From Thiosocius sp963808165 (GTDB taxonomy: Bacteria > Pseudomonadota > Gammaproteobacteria > Chromatiales > Chromatiaceae), in the NCBI GenBank assembly GCA_963808165.1, contig CAWEET010000007.1, positions 124,001 through 188,000 on the forward strand: a DNA stretch of 64,000 nt. The letters are read 5' to 3'. A program made the translations under genes and the position numbers. The notes beneath the pieces were generated by a model. The model was not told the origin of the DNA, did no database searches, and saw only the letters and a list, made by a program, of their open reading frames with translations. Positions 1 to 8,893 of the stretch are shown piece after piece. Each line of letters begins with the position of its first letter. Within the stretch, counting starts at the first letter, position 1.

Positions 1-1
1 A

Positions 2-301
2 GATCCGGCAGCCAGCGCATCCACTCTGGTTATCAGCAGGTGGGATCAGGATTCGCGTGTCCTTTCGGTCGACAGTCGCAACAAGGCGGTCGAGTACGAA
101 CTCGACGAGGTGGTGAGTTTTGCGCTGCGCTCGAGCACCGGCGAAGAGCTGCTGGCTCCGCAAAACGAGCGCGTCATACGTATCCAGTATCGCCCCCCGG
201 ACTCCCTGCTGGGCGCGACCCGCGAGTCCGAGGTGTTGAGCGGCGACATGCGGCGTGAACTGGTCGAGCGCATCGTTCGCCGCCTCGCCGCGCTGAGCTG
301 A
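2..301 (+). CDS. lptE: LPS-assembly lipoprotein LptE, C-terminal part
   Basis: This is the 3' end of a gene that enters the window already open in frame 2. About 99 residues are visible. LptE is an outer-membrane lipoprotein that plugs the LptD barrel and helps deliver lipopolysaccharide to the cell surface. The visible part has the LptE-like pattern of a strand ending in YELDEVV, a stretch beginning SFALRS, and a closing helix with RRELVERIVRRLAAL. The lipobox and signal peptide lie outside the window. holA starts 10 bases downstream, which is the usual leuS-lptE-holA order of gammaproteobacteria and the main support for the call. Confidence 0.85.
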   Translation, partial: DPAASASTLVISRWDQDSRVLSVDSRNKAVEYELDEVVSFALRSSTGEELLAPQNERVIRIQYRPPDSLLGATRESEVLSGDMRRELVERIVRRLAALS

Positions 302-311
302 TCAGGGTCTG

Positions 312-1352
312 ATGCGCGTCTACCCAGACCGGCTGCAGCAACACCTCGCCGGGGCGCTGGCCGCCATTTACCTGATCAGCGGCGACGAACCCCTGCAACT
401 TGGCGAATGCAGCGACGCTATTCGAGGTGCCGCTCGCGCCGCCGGCCACACCAGCCGGGAGGTCATCGATGCCGGCGCAGCCTTCGATTGGCAACGCCTC
501 GCAGCGGAGGCAGCAGCATTTTCGCTGTTCGCGGAGAAAAAAATCATCGACCTGCGAATGCCCGGCGGCAAGCCCGGCGCCGAGGGGAGCAAGGCGCTGA
601 CCGCCTATTGCGAAAACCCGCCATCGGACACGCTGTTGCTGCTCACCTTGCCGAAGATCGATCGCCAGCAGCAGAACAGCAAATGGTTCAAGGCAATCGA
701 AGCGCGCGGTGTGGTCGTGCAGGTCTGGCCGATCGAGCCGCGCCAGCTCCCGGGCTGGATTCGCCAGCGCCTGGTGGCAGCGGGCATCCAGCCAAGCGAT
801 GAAGCGGTGGGTATGCTAGCGGACCGGGTGGAGGGCAACCTGCTGGCAGCGCGCCAGGAGATTGAGAAACTGCTGCTGTTGCACGGCAGCGGACCGCTAG
901 GTGCCGACCAGCTGTCCGCTGCAGTCGCCGACAGCGCCCGTTACGACGTTTTTGAACTGGTCGACAGCGCGCTACGTGGCGAGTCCGGACGCTGCGTGCA
1001 CATACTCGAAGGCCTGCGTGGCGAAGGGCTGGCTCCCGCGGTCGTGCTATGGGCGGTCCATCGCGAGGCTCGGAGCATGGCCCAGATATCGGCTGCCGTC
1101 GCCCGGGGCAGGAGTCCGGATGACGCCATCGGCAAAGCGAAGGTTTTCCGTAAGCGCAGTGCACTGGTCCGCCAGGGGCTCGGCAATCTGCGGACGGCGC
1201 AATGGCTCAGTCTGCTCGATCACTGCCATCAGGCGGACGGCGCGATCAAGGGACGCTGCCCCCAGGACGCATGGCTACTGCTCGAGGACGTCGTGCTGGC
1301 CATGAGCGGCCGGCCGCACCCGGCCTGGGACGTCGACGCCGGACACGTTTAG
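312..1352 (+). CDS. holA: DNA polymerase III subunit delta
   Basis: The 346-residue product matches the usual length of HolA, the clamp-loader subunit that opens the beta sliding clamp. The N-terminal region has the typical start in which the protein is split by a YLISGDEPLQLGE segment (about residues 20-32), followed by an AAA+-like domain without a functional P-loop, and a C-terminal helical collar domain (LRTAQWLSLLDHC, then AIKGR near the end). The ATG lies 10 bases after the lptE stop, so the two genes are probably cotranscribed. The next gene is on the opposite strand, so the lptE-holA transcript probably ends in the short gap after 1352. Confidence 0.95.
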   Translation: MRVYPDRLQQHLAGALAAIYLISGDEPLQLGECSDAIRGAARAAGHTSREVIDAGAAFDWQRLAAEAAAFSLFAEKKIIDLRMPGGKPGAEGSKALTAYCENPPSDTLLLLTLPKIDRQQQNSKWFKAIEARGVVVQVWPIEPRQLPGWIRQRLVAAGIQPSDEAVGMLADRVEGNLLAARQEIEKLLLLHGSGPLGADQLSAAVADSARYDVFELVDSALRGESGRCVHILEGLRGEGLAPAVVLWAVHREARSMAQISAAVARGRSPDDAIGKAKVFRKRSALVRQGLGNLRTAQWLSLLDHCHQADGAIKGRCPQDAWLLLEDVVLAMSGRPHPAWDVDAGHV

Positions 1353-1387
1353 CGCGGGAGGCCCAGGGCGCACTGCCAAGACGCGCC

Positions 1388-2338
1388 TCAGCCAGCCTCT
1401 TCCAATTGCAGTGGCGGCGGAAAATAGGCCAGGGCGAGGTTGGCATGCAGTTCCATAATGCCGATCTGGAGTTCGTCGATGAACTGGTGCAATGAATCCT
1501 GGCCCAGTTCAGCCACCGTGGTTTCGCGCAGCTTGCGCTTGATCGTGCGGATGCTGCGCAACACCTTCTCCGATTTCTGCAGGTTTTCGATGCTTTCATC
1601 TACCGCCTCCACGCAATGCATGAATGAGCGTGGATACAGGGCATCGTGGAACAGAAAATTCAGCACGTCCGGGCGGCTGACGCGGATCGCCACGTGCCGA
1701 CGGTATATCTGGTAGCCGGACATGGAACGCAGCACGCTGATCCATTGCAGCGTATCGAGCGAACGCGACTCCAGCCGGTCATCGGGAAAGAGGTCGGTGG
1801 AGCGCACGTCGATGATGCGCGTGGTCATGTCGGCGCGCTCGAGATTGCGTCCAATGCGCGAGAAATGCCAGGCCGCGTCGCGGTACATCACGGATCCCAA
1901 CAGGCCGGTTATCTGCTGCGAGCCGGTGATGATGCCGTCGAGAAAATTATCGCGCCCCCCCTTGGTCAGACCCGACTGGACGTTTTCCTTGGCGAACAGA
2001 TACAACTCGTTGAGCTTTTCCCAGGATGAGCGCGGGAGCACGTCGCGTACCGTGCGACAGTTCTCGCGCGCCGCGGCCAGCGAGGAGATGATCGAACCCG
2101 GATTGTTGGCGTCGCCTATCAGAAAGCGGACCACGTTGCGCTCGTTGGTCTCGCGATCCACCGCGTAAAAGGCATCGTGCAGTCCGGCGATCTCGACCAG
2201 CGGCTCCCAGCCCGGTGCGATCGTGCGCGGAGTATCCAGCACCAGATGCGAATTTACCCGCACCAAGCGGGCGGTGTTCTCTGCCCGCTCCACATAGCGG
2301 GCCAGCCAATAGATGTTTTCCACGACACGCGACAGCAT
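1388..2338 (-). CDS. Alpha-E domain protein (DUF403)
   Basis: The 316-residue protein starts MLSRVVENIYWLARYVERAE, the hallmark N-terminus of the alpha-E (DUF403) family of all-helical proteins. The molecular function is not established. The family occurs next to circularly permuted ATP-grasp proteins, transglutaminase-like proteins and Anbu peptidases, and a role in making or attaching a peptide has been proposed from that context. A GGAG ribosome-binding site lies just upstream of the ATG on the minus strand. The start is 12 bases after the stop of the ATP-grasp gene, so these two genes form an operon. Confidence 0.92.
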   Translation of the reverse strand: MLSRVVENIYWLARYVERAENTARLVRVNSHLVLDTPRTIAPGWEPLVEIAGLHDAFYAVDRETNERNVVRFLIGDANNPGSIISSLAAARENCRTVRDVLPRSSWEKLNELYLFAKENVQSGLTKGGRDNFLDGIITGSQQITGLLGSVMYRDAAWHFSRIGRNLERADMTTRIIDVRSTDLFPDDRLESRSLDTLQWISVLRSMSGYQIYRRHVAIRVSRPDVLNFLFHDALYPRSFMHCVEAVDESIENLQKSEKVLRSIRTIKRKLRETTVAELGQDSLHQFIDELQIGIMELHANLALAYFPPPLQLEEAG

Positions 2339-2350
2339 GGCAGTCTCCGC

Positions 2351-3799
2351 TCAATCGGCTTCCACGATCCAGGTATCCTTCGACCCACCACCCTGTGATG
2401 AATTCACCACTAGCGAGCCCTTGCGCAACGCCACGCGGGTCAGCCCGCCGGTGGTCACGAAGGTCCTGCGGCCACTCAGGATGAAGGGGCGCAAGTCGAC
2501 GTGGCGAGGCTCCAGGCCCTGTCCGACGACGGTAGGGACGGTCGAGATGCCCAACGTCGGCTGTGCAATGTAGTTACGCGGATCCTTGGTGATCAGTTCG
2601 GCGAAGGTCTTGCGCTCGGCCTTGGTTGCGCGCGGCCCGATCAGCATACCGTAACCGCCGGATTCGTTGGCGGGCTTGACCACCAGTTCGTCCAGGTGCT
2701 CGAGAACGTACTGGCGTTCTTCCGGGTACATGCAGCGATAGGTGGGTACGTTGGGTATGCCGGGTTCCTCATCCAGATAATACCGGATGATCTCGGGGAC
2801 GAATGCGTAGACCACCTTGTCGTCCGCCACCCCAGCGCCCGGCGCATTGGCCAGACCGACCTTGCGCGCCTGCCAGGCGCGCAACAGCCCCGGGACGCCG
2901 AGTATCGAATCCTCGCGGAATGCCTCCGGGTCCATGAACTCGTCATCGATGCGCCGATAGATCACGTCTACGCGCTTGGGCCCGGACACGGTCCGCATGT
3001 AGACGCAATCATCATCGTCGACGAACAGATCACGGCCCTCGACCAATGCCGCGCCCATCTCCATCGCCAGATAGGCATGCTCGAAATAGGCCGAATTATA
3101 GATACCCGGTGTGAGCACGGCCATGTTCGGTCGTTTTACGTTGCGCGGCGATAAGGCCGCGAGCATCTCGTACAACTGGGTCGGGTAGTCGTTCACCGGC
3201 AGCGGGGCGTAGGATTCGAACAACTCCGGGAATACCCGTTTCGTGACCAGGCGGTTTTCCAGCATGTAGGACACCCCGGAAGGCACGCGGAGATTGTCCT
3301 CCAGCACATACATCGTGCCGTCCTCGTCGCGCACCAGGTCCGAACCGCAGATGTGCGCCCAGATGCCCAGCGGCGGATTCACACCGACGCACTGCGGGCG
3401 GAAGTTTTTCGATTCCGCCAAGACCTCGGCCGGAAACACACCGTCCTTGATGATTTTTTGATCGTGGTACAGATCGTCGATGAACAGGTTCAAGGCCTTC
3501 ACGCGCTGTTTCAGCCCGGCCTCCACTCTGTCCCATTCCGTCCTATCGATCAGCCGCGGGACGATATCGAACGGCCAGTTGCGGTCGATCATGCCCTCGT
3601 GCTCGCTGTAGACGGTAAAGGTGATGCCCATCTCCTTGATCGCCAGATCCGCTGCACCCTGGCGCGTGGCCAGTTCACCGCTGTCCATTTTGCGAAACAG
3701 GCCGATCAGTTCCTTGGCCAGCGAACGCGCCCGGTTCTTGCCCGCCATCATCTCGTCAAAAAAGGGACCGGGGTCGTATTCCTTGAGTTCTATTGGCAT
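2351..3799 (-). CDS. Circularly permuted ATP-grasp protein (DUF404/DUF407)
   Basis: With the start at MPIELKEYDPGPFFDEM the protein has 482 residues, the usual size for this family; an upstream ATG at 3901 would add 34 low-complexity residues and is unlikely. Family features include NGVFPAE-like, GVNPPLG, DLVRDEDG and VLEDNLRVPSGVSY segments and, near the C-terminus, the LVVKPANESGGYGM segment that resembles an ATP-grasp nucleotide-binding strand. ATP-grasp enzymes form amide bonds through acyl phosphates, so a peptide ligase role is plausible, but the substrate is unknown. It is first in the operon with the alpha-E gene, and an Anbu gene diverges from it upstream. Confidence 0.92.
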   Translation of the reverse strand: MPIELKEYDPGPFFDEMMAGKNRARSLAKELIGLFRKMDSGELATRQGAADLAIKEMGITFTVYSEHEGMIDRNWPFDIVPRLIDRTEWDRVEAGLKQRVKALNLFIDDLYHDQKIIKDGVFPAEVLAESKNFRPQCVGVNPPLGIWAHICGSDLVRDEDGTMYVLEDNLRVPSGVSYMLENRLVTKRVFPELFESYAPLPVNDYPTQLYEMLAALSPRNVKRPNMAVLTPGIYNSAYFEHAYLAMEMGAALVEGRDLFVDDDDCVYMRTVSGPKRVDVIYRRIDDEFMDPEAFREDSILGVPGLLRAWQARKVGLANAPGAGVADDKVVYAFVPEIIRYYLDEEPGIPNVPTYRCMYPEERQYVLEHLDELVVKPANESGGYGMLIGPRATKAERKTFAELITKDPRNYIAQPTLGISTVPTVVGQGLEPRHVDLRPFILSGRRTFVTTGGLTRVALRKGSLVVNSSQGGGSKDTWIVEAD

Positions 3800-4335
3800 A
3801 GGGGATTCGCTGCCGGCGCCGGGCGCCGGCCGTTGGAGCTTCGGATGGTGCGTTCGACGCCCTGGGTGGGAAGATATTCGCACTGTACGGCCTCCTGGCA
3901 ATCGCGCACCGTTCCGGTGCCCGGCTCGCGAGGCCAGAATCGTGCCAGCTGGCCCAGCCGCACTGCATCACCAGGCGTTTGATCGACCGCACCGAGGTTC
4001 AACCGGGTATACGCCCGCCCTCGCGATACTGCGATGCGTGCTGTGCGGCAGGCATGTTCGCACTGAACCGGCCCAAATCGGATATGTGGCGTCACAAAAG
4101 GGGGCATGTCGTCAGGCATTTCTTGTTTTCTGGCATTACATCTTTAAGACCGCCGTGCACCCCGATGGCCATCGGGGGAGACCCTTGACCCTGGCCGCTG
4201 GCGCAACGGTTGCGGATTTCCCACTGAGCTTAGCAGAATTGGGGGGCATTCAACGGCACCCGGGGCTTCCAATGGCAATCGATTTCCCCGCATACTTATC
4301 GCAGTCGCCTCTTTTGCCGCCCGGATGCCAGAACG
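3800..4335. other. Divergent intergenic region, no convincing gene
   Basis: This 536-base spacer separates the minus-strand ATP-grasp gene from the plus-strand Anbu gene and should hold both promoters. A minus-strand open frame of about 109 codons (3790-4119) overlaps it but has no good ribosome-binding site, overlaps the start of the ATP-grasp gene, and has a composition typical of out-of-frame GC-rich DNA, so I do not call it. In many genomes a transglutaminase-like gene sits among these families; none is visible here. Confidence 0.5.
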
Positions 4336-5121
4336 ATGACTTATTGCGTCGGACTCAATCTCGATGATGGCCTAGTTTTCGCCTCTGACTCGCGAACCAA
4401 CGCCGGCGTCGACTATGTAACCACCTACAGCAAAATGCACGTGTTCGCGCCGTCGCCCGACCGTCTGTTCGTGATCATGTCAGCCGGCAACCTGGCAACC
4501 ACCCAGGAGGTCATCAACCATATCCAGCGGGATCTGGACTTCCCGGGCGAGGGACCCAACCTGGCCAATGTGCGCTACCTGTTCGAGGCGGCCGAGTACG
4601 TCGGCAGTGTCAGCCTCTCAGTACAGAAGGAACACAGCCAGGCACTCACTCAGTCAGGCGTCAGCGGCGAAACCACGCTGCTGATCGGTGGACAGATCAC
4701 CGGACAGCGACATGGCCTGATGCTGATCTACCCGCAGGGCAACTACATCAATTCCTCGCCGGAGACGCCCTACCTGCAGATCGGCGAAAGCAAGTACGGT
4801 AAACCGGCACTGGACCGGATTGTCCACCCGGGCCTGTCGCTCAACCAGGGGGCCCGCCTGGCGTTGGTCTCTCTCGATGCAACGACACGCTCGAACATCA
4901 CCGTAGGTCCGCCGTTCGAACTGCTTACGTACGAAAAAGACAGCCTGGTGCTGGGCTGCCGTTGTCGCTTCGACGCTGACGACAAGTACCTGATCAGCCT
5001 GCGCGAGGCATGGAATAACGGTATCCAGGAGGCGTTCCAGTCGCTGCCCAAGTTCTCCTGGGAGACGCCTTTAAAGGAGACCGTGTCGGCTCCCAGGCCG
5101 ATCCCACTGCCAAACGGCTGA
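4336..5121 (+). CDS. Anbu-type proteasome-like peptidase
   Basis: The 261-residue protein starts MTYCVGL, typical of Anbu (ancestral beta subunit, also called BPH), a bacterial relative of the 20S proteasome beta subunit and HslV. Removal of Met1 would expose Thr2 as the N-terminal nucleophile. Asp18 (in FASDSRTNAG) and Lys33 sit where the proteasome Asp17 and Lys32/33 are expected. Anbu is known to form open ring or helical assemblies; its physiological substrate is not established. The neighbours (alpha-E and ATP-grasp proteins, divergently transcribed) are the standard Anbu partners, which supports the call. Confidence 0.93.
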   Translation: MTYCVGLNLDDGLVFASDSRTNAGVDYVTTYSKMHVFAPSPDRLFVIMSAGNLATTQEVINHIQRDLDFPGEGPNLANVRYLFEAAEYVGSVSLSVQKEHSQALTQSGVSGETTLLIGGQITGQRHGLMLIYPQGNYINSSPETPYLQIGESKYGKPALDRIVHPGLSLNQGARLALVSLDATTRSNITVGPPFELLTYEKDSLVLGCRCRFDADDKYLISLREAWNNGIQEAFQSLPKFSWETPLKETVSAPRPIPLPNG

Positions 5122-5204
5122 CCGACTGATCGACCGGCGGGGTCCCTGACAGCCCCCGCATGCATTAGAATGTCGGGCCCGAACAAGCACCGACAGGCAT
5201 CGCC

Positions 5205-6497
5205 ATGAGCCAAGCCGCACACCATCCATCGGTCACCGACGTGTCCGCCTATATGCAGGACCTGGGACGCCGCGCCCGGGTCGCGTCGCGCACGATCGCT
5301 GCCAATGGGGACACAGCGGCCAAGAACGCCGCGCTGCATGCGATCGCCAACGACCTCGACGCCAAGCGCAACGACCTGATTTCAGCAAACCGCAAGGACC
5401 TGGAGGCCGGCGCAGCCAAGGGCCTGGACACCGCCCTTCTGGATCGCCTGGAACTGAATACCGCGCGCATCGACGACATGATTGAGGGTCTGCGCCAGGT
5501 CGCTGCGCTGCCCGATCCGATCGGCGAGGTCTTCGACTTGAAGTTCCGCCCGAGCGGGATCCAGGTCGGGCGTATGCGAGTGCCGCTCGGCGTCGTCGGG
5601 ATCATCTATGAGTCGCGGCCCAACGTCACCGCCGATGCCGCCGCACTGTGTCTCAAATCGGGCAACGCCACGGTACTGCGCGGTGGCTCGGAGGCTTTTC
5701 ACTCCAACCAGGCCATCGCCGCCAGCATCCATCGCGGTCTAGAGGCCGCCGGCCTGCCGGCCGATGTGGTACAGGTAGTGGCTACCACGGACCGAGCGGC
5801 GGTAGACCTGATGATCAGCATGCCGGAATCGATCGACGTGATCATCCCGCGCGGCGGCAAAGGCCTGATCGAACGGATTAGCTCCGGCGCACGCGTTCCG
5901 GTGATCAAGCACCTGCATGGCGTGTGCCACGTGTACGTGGACGACGAGGCCGACCCGAAAAAGGCGTTCGACGTCGCCCTCAACGCCAAGACCCAGCGTT
6001 ATGGAACCTGTAACACAATGGAAACGCTATTGCTCAACGACACCGTCGCCGAGGAGTTTCTGGCGCCGCTCGCAGCGGCCTACCTGGAAGCGGGCGTCGA
6101 ACTGCGCGGTTGCGAAAAATGCTGCAGGATCCTGGGCGACGAATGCAGCGCCGCGACCGAGGCCGACTGGGACGAGGAGTACCTGGCGCCGATCCTGTCG
6201 ATTCGCGTGGTGGCCGACCTCGACGACGCAATGGATCACATCGCGCGGCATGGATCGATGCACACAGAGAGCATCGTCACAGAGAACTTCAGCAAGGCAC
6301 GGCGCTTTCTACGCGAAGTCGATGCCAGTTCGGTGATGGTGAACGCCTCCACGCGCTTTGCCGACGGCTTCGAGTATGGCCTGGGCGCCGAGATCGGAAT
6401 CTCGACGGACAAGTTCCATGCTCGCGGACCGGTCGGGCTGGAGGGCCTCACCTCGGTCAAGTTCATCGTGCTTGGCGATGGGCACGTTCGGCAGTAA
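5205..6497 (+). CDS. proA: Gamma-glutamyl phosphate reductase
   Basis: The 430-residue protein is an aldehyde-dehydrogenase-fold enzyme that reduces L-glutamyl-5-phosphate to glutamate-5-semialdehyde with NADPH in proline synthesis. The catalytic cysteine is Cys269 in the YGTCNTMETLL segment. Other family segments are GVVGIIYESRPNVT, LRGGSEAFHSN and HLHGVCHVYVD. A TAGAAT -10-like hexamer lies at 5166-5171, about 35 bases before the ATG, but I see no matching -35 at standard spacing. nadD begins inside its 3' end, so translation of the two is probably coupled. Confidence 0.97.
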   Translation: MSQAAHHPSVTDVSAYMQDLGRRARVASRTIAANGDTAAKNAALHAIANDLDAKRNDLISANRKDLEAGAAKGLDTALLDRLELNTARIDDMIEGLRQVAALPDPIGEVFDLKFRPSGIQVGRMRVPLGVVGIIYESRPNVTADAAALCLKSGNATVLRGGSEAFHSNQAIAASIHRGLEAAGLPADVVQVVATTDRAAVDLMISMPESIDVIIPRGGKGLIERISSGARVPVIKHLHGVCHVYVDDEADPKKAFDVALNAKTQRYGTCNTMETLLLNDTVAEEFLAPLAAAYLEAGVELRGCEKCCRILGDECSAATEADWDEEYLAPILSIRVVADLDDAMDHIARHGSMHTESIVTENFSKARRFLREVDASSVMVNASTRFADGFEYGLGAEIGISTDKFHARGPVGLEGLTSVKFIVLGDGHVRQ

Positions 6498-7137
6498 GCC
6501 ATCCCGCGACCCGCTCCGTCTCGGGGTCTTCGGCGGCACCTTCGACCCGGTCCACAATGGCCACCTGCGCATTGCGCTGGACGCGCGCGAGGCGCTGGGC
6601 CTCAACCAGGTGCGCCTGATCCCGCTAGCTCAAGCCGTGCACAGGGATCAGCCGGAGACACCCGCCGAACTGCGGCTGGCTATGCTGCAAGCGTCGCTGG
6701 CAGGCCGCCAGGATCTGGTGGCGGACGACCGCGAACTGCGGCGCACCGGCCCTTCGTACACGATCGATACGCTGAGGTCGCTGCAAAGTGACTACCCGGA
6801 GGCCTCGCTTTGCCTGTTGTTGGGCGCCGATGCGTTCGCCAACTTCACGCGCTGGCGCGACCCGGAGGGCATCATCGCGGCGGCCAATATCGCTGTGCTG
6901 GAGCGGCCGGGCCAAGCCCTGACATTCGATCGGGGCCTGGAGCGGCTGATCGCGGCGCGGCGCGTCGACCAACTGGAGCCGCGCCGCTCGGGCCAGATCC
7001 TGTTCTGCCCGGTGACCCAACTGGACATCGCCTCCAGCGATATCCGTCGCCGCATCGCCGCCGGCCGCAGCGCAGACTTCCTGACTCCGCCGGCGGTAGT
7101 GGATTTTATCGCCCGGCGCGGCCTCTACCGGCGGTGA
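6478..7137 (+). CDS. nadD: Nicotinate-nucleotide adenylyltransferase
   Basis: The product adenylylates nicotinate mononucleotide to deamido-NAD in NAD synthesis. Taking the ATG at 6478 gives 219 residues, the normal size; the open frame extends upstream only because it runs inside proA. The nucleotidyltransferase signature GGTFDPVHNGH is close to the N-terminus (the HxGH motif) and the SSDIRRRIAAG segment near the C-terminus is the second phosphate-binding motif. The first 20 bases overlap the end of proA in another frame, and rsfS follows 66 bases later, as in many gammaproteobacteria. Confidence 0.95.
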   Translation: MGTFGSKPSRDPLRLGVFGGTFDPVHNGHLRIALDAREALGLNQVRLIPLAQAVHRDQPETPAELRLAMLQASLAGRQDLVADDRELRRTGPSYTIDTLRSLQSDYPEASLCLLLGADAFANFTRWRDPEGIIAAANIAVLERPGQALTFDRGLERLIAARRVDQLEPRRSGQILFCPVTQLDIASSDIRRRIAAGRSADFLTPPAVVDFIARRGLYRR

Positions 7138-7203
7138 ACATCGGGACACCCCCGGGGCCGCATGGTTTATCATGCAATACCTCAGCATATTTCGGACCCA
7201 GGC

Positions 7204-7569
7204 ATGCAGGTAGAAGAACTCCGCGATCTCGTCATCAACACGCTGGAAGACATGAAGGCCTTCGATATCGTCACCCTCGACGTACGGGGCAAGACCAGCA
7301 TTACCGATTTTTTCGTCATCGCCACGGGCACCTCCGACCGGCATGTGAAATCGACGGCCGAATCGGTGGCATTCCAGGCCAAGCAGGCAGGTCAACCGCC
7401 GATCGGCACCGAGGGCCTGCAGGAAGGCGAATGGGCACTGATCGACCTGAATGGTGTGGTCGTCCACGTGATGCAGGCCAAGGTACGCGACTTCTATCAG
7501 CTCGAGCGCCTCTGGAGCCTGGATCCGGTCGCCGCGGAGAAGCTCAGCAAGGAACGCGGCACATCCTGA
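7204..7569 (+). CDS. rsfS: Ribosome silencing factor RsfS
   Basis: RsfS binds ribosomal protein uL14 on the large subunit and blocks joining with the small subunit under nutrient limitation. The open frame could begin at 7162, but the ATG at 7204 (MQVEELRDLV) fits the family start and gives 121 residues. Family segments are DIVTLDV, the ITDFFVIATGTSDRH core, GEWALIDL and VVHVMQ..RDFYQLERLW. It lies between nadD and rlmH, the conserved arrangement. Confidence 0.95.
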   Translation: MQVEELRDLVINTLEDMKAFDIVTLDVRGKTSITDFFVIATGTSDRHVKSTAESVAFQAKQAGQPPIGTEGLQEGEWALIDLNGVVVHVMQAKVRDFYQLERLWSLDPVAAEKLSKERGTS

Positions 7570-7617
7570 GCAGCGGGCCGGTCTCATGGGAGCGGAGATG
7601 GTCGGGAGACCGCGCGG

Positions 7618-8088
7618 ATGATCATCCACCTGATTGCGGTGGGCGACAGGATGCCGCGCTGGGTCCAGCAGGGTTATGAAGAGTACGCCAAGCGCCTGCC
7701 ACCTGAGTGCGCGCTGAAGCTGGTCGAGATAGCGGCCGGCAAGCGTGGCAAGAATGTCGATCTCGCCCGCGTCATGCGCGGCGAAACCGAACGCCTGCTC
7801 GGCGCGCTCCCGAAGGGCGCGAAACCGGTCGCGCTCGAGGTCGACGGGCGGTGCTGGTCGACCCCCGAGCTGTCCGACCGACTGCAGGAATGGATGCTCG
7901 GCGGACAGGACGTCGCACTGCTGGTCGGCGGCCCCGACGGCCTGGGCGAAGGCGCCAGGAAGGCCGCCGCGGAACTTTGGTCACTGTCACCGCTGACGCT
8001 ACCGCACCCGCTGGTGCGTATCCTGGTGGCAGAGCAGCTTTACCGGGCCTGGAGCATGCTGCGCAACCACCCCTATCACCGGGGCTGA
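7618..8088 (+). CDS. rlmH: 23S rRNA (pseudouridine-1915-N3)-methyltransferase
   Basis: The 156-residue protein is a small SPOUT-fold enzyme that N3-methylates pseudouridine 1915 in helix 69 of 23S rRNA, using S-adenosylmethionine in a knotted site at the dimer interface. The knot region is visible as LLVGGPDGLGEG followed by LSPLTLPHPLVRILVAEQLYRAWS and a C-terminal NHPYHRG, which is nearly invariant in RlmH. Length and neighbours match the family. Confidence 0.97.
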   Translation: MIIHLIAVGDRMPRWVQQGYEEYAKRLPPECALKLVEIAAGKRGKNVDLARVMRGETERLLGALPKGAKPVALEVDGRCWSTPELSDRLQEWMLGGQDVALLVGGPDGLGEGARKAAAELWSLSPLTLPHPLVRILVAEQLYRAWSMLRNHPYHRG

Positions 8089-8311
8089 GGGCAATGGCAT
8101 CGACCTTGGCACTTGGCCCTGCATATTCGGTCCACGGAACACCGTGAATCGGCCCCCGGAGACTCGACTGCAGCGTCCCTGCGGCAGGCGCCGGCACAGC
8201 GGAGCACCGTTCAGTGCCTGCTGCCTGCTTAGGCCGGTGCAACCGGCGCCAGGGGAACCGTATCGTCGTGAATGGAAGCGCCTCGACAATGCCTGTTAGC
8301 CTGTCGGCCGC
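8089..8311. other. Intergenic spacer with small hairpins
   Basis: No open frame of note is present in this 223-base spacer between rlmH and maf. It holds short inverted repeats: CACGG/CCGTG with an AACA loop near 8136-8149, and GCCGGT/ACCGGC with a three-base loop near 8233-8247. Neither is followed by a T-run, so they are not obvious intrinsic terminators. A promoter for the maf-rng-yhdP group may lie here but I could not fix one. Confidence 0.35.
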
Positions 8312-8884
8312 ATGATTATCCTCGCCTCCCAGTCACCGCGCCGCGCCGAATTGCTGGCGCAGGTGGGCATAGGGTTCCGCGTCGCGCCGGCGTCAATCGA
8401 CGAGACCCTGCTGCCCGGAGAAAATGCGGCCGACTATGTAGAACGCATCGCAAGCGCCAAGGCTATGGCGGTGCACCAGCGGTTTCCGAATGACACCGTG
8501 CTGGGGTCCGACACCGCCGTGGTGCTCGACCGGACGGTACTCGGCAAACCGACCGATCGGGCGGACGGCATGCGCATGCTGCTGGCATTGGCCGGGCGTA
8601 CACACCAGGTACTCACCGGCGTAGCGGTATTGGCCGCGGGTCGCACGCACTACCGCCTGAGCAACAGTCGGGTGCGGCTGCGCGACATCAGCCCCGAGGA
8701 AGCGGCGGCCTACTGGGCCACCGGCGAACCGGCCGACAAGGCCGGCGGGTACGCGGTGCAGGGCTTGGCTGCGGCATTCATCGAACGCATCGAGGGCAGC
8801 TACTCGGGAATCATGGGACTGCCGCTGTTCGAGACCGTGCAGATCCTAGAGACCGCCGGGGTGCGCAAGCAGTGGGGCGTGTAA
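8312..8884 (+). CDS. maf: Maf-family nucleoside triphosphate pyrophosphatase (YhdE type)
   Basis: The 190-residue protein begins MIILASQSPRRAELL, the Maf N-terminal signature, and contains the GSDTAVVLD and GKPTD segments. Maf proteins hydrolyse non-canonical or excess nucleoside triphosphates such as dTTP and UTP to the monophosphate and pyrophosphate. The position directly before rng (cafA) is the arrangement of the E. coli YhdE paralogue, which favours dTTP/UTP activity; this substrate assignment is inference. Confidence 0.94.
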   Translation: MIILASQSPRRAELLAQVGIGFRVAPASIDETLLPGENAADYVERIASAKAMAVHQRFPNDTVLGSDTAVVLDRTVLGKPTDRADGMRMLLALAGRTHQVLTGVAVLAAGRTHYRLSNSRVRLRDISPEEAAAYWATGEPADKAGGYAVQGLAAAFIERIEGSYSGIMGLPLFETVQILETAGVRKQWGV

Positions 8885-8893
8885 ACTCGGACG

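Noticed and set aside
3790..4119. Minus-strand frame of 109 codons between the ATP-grasp and Anbu genes
   Set aside because: It overlaps the ATP-grasp start, has no ribosome-binding site and no recognisable features; I considered a transglutaminase remnant but could not find its motifs.
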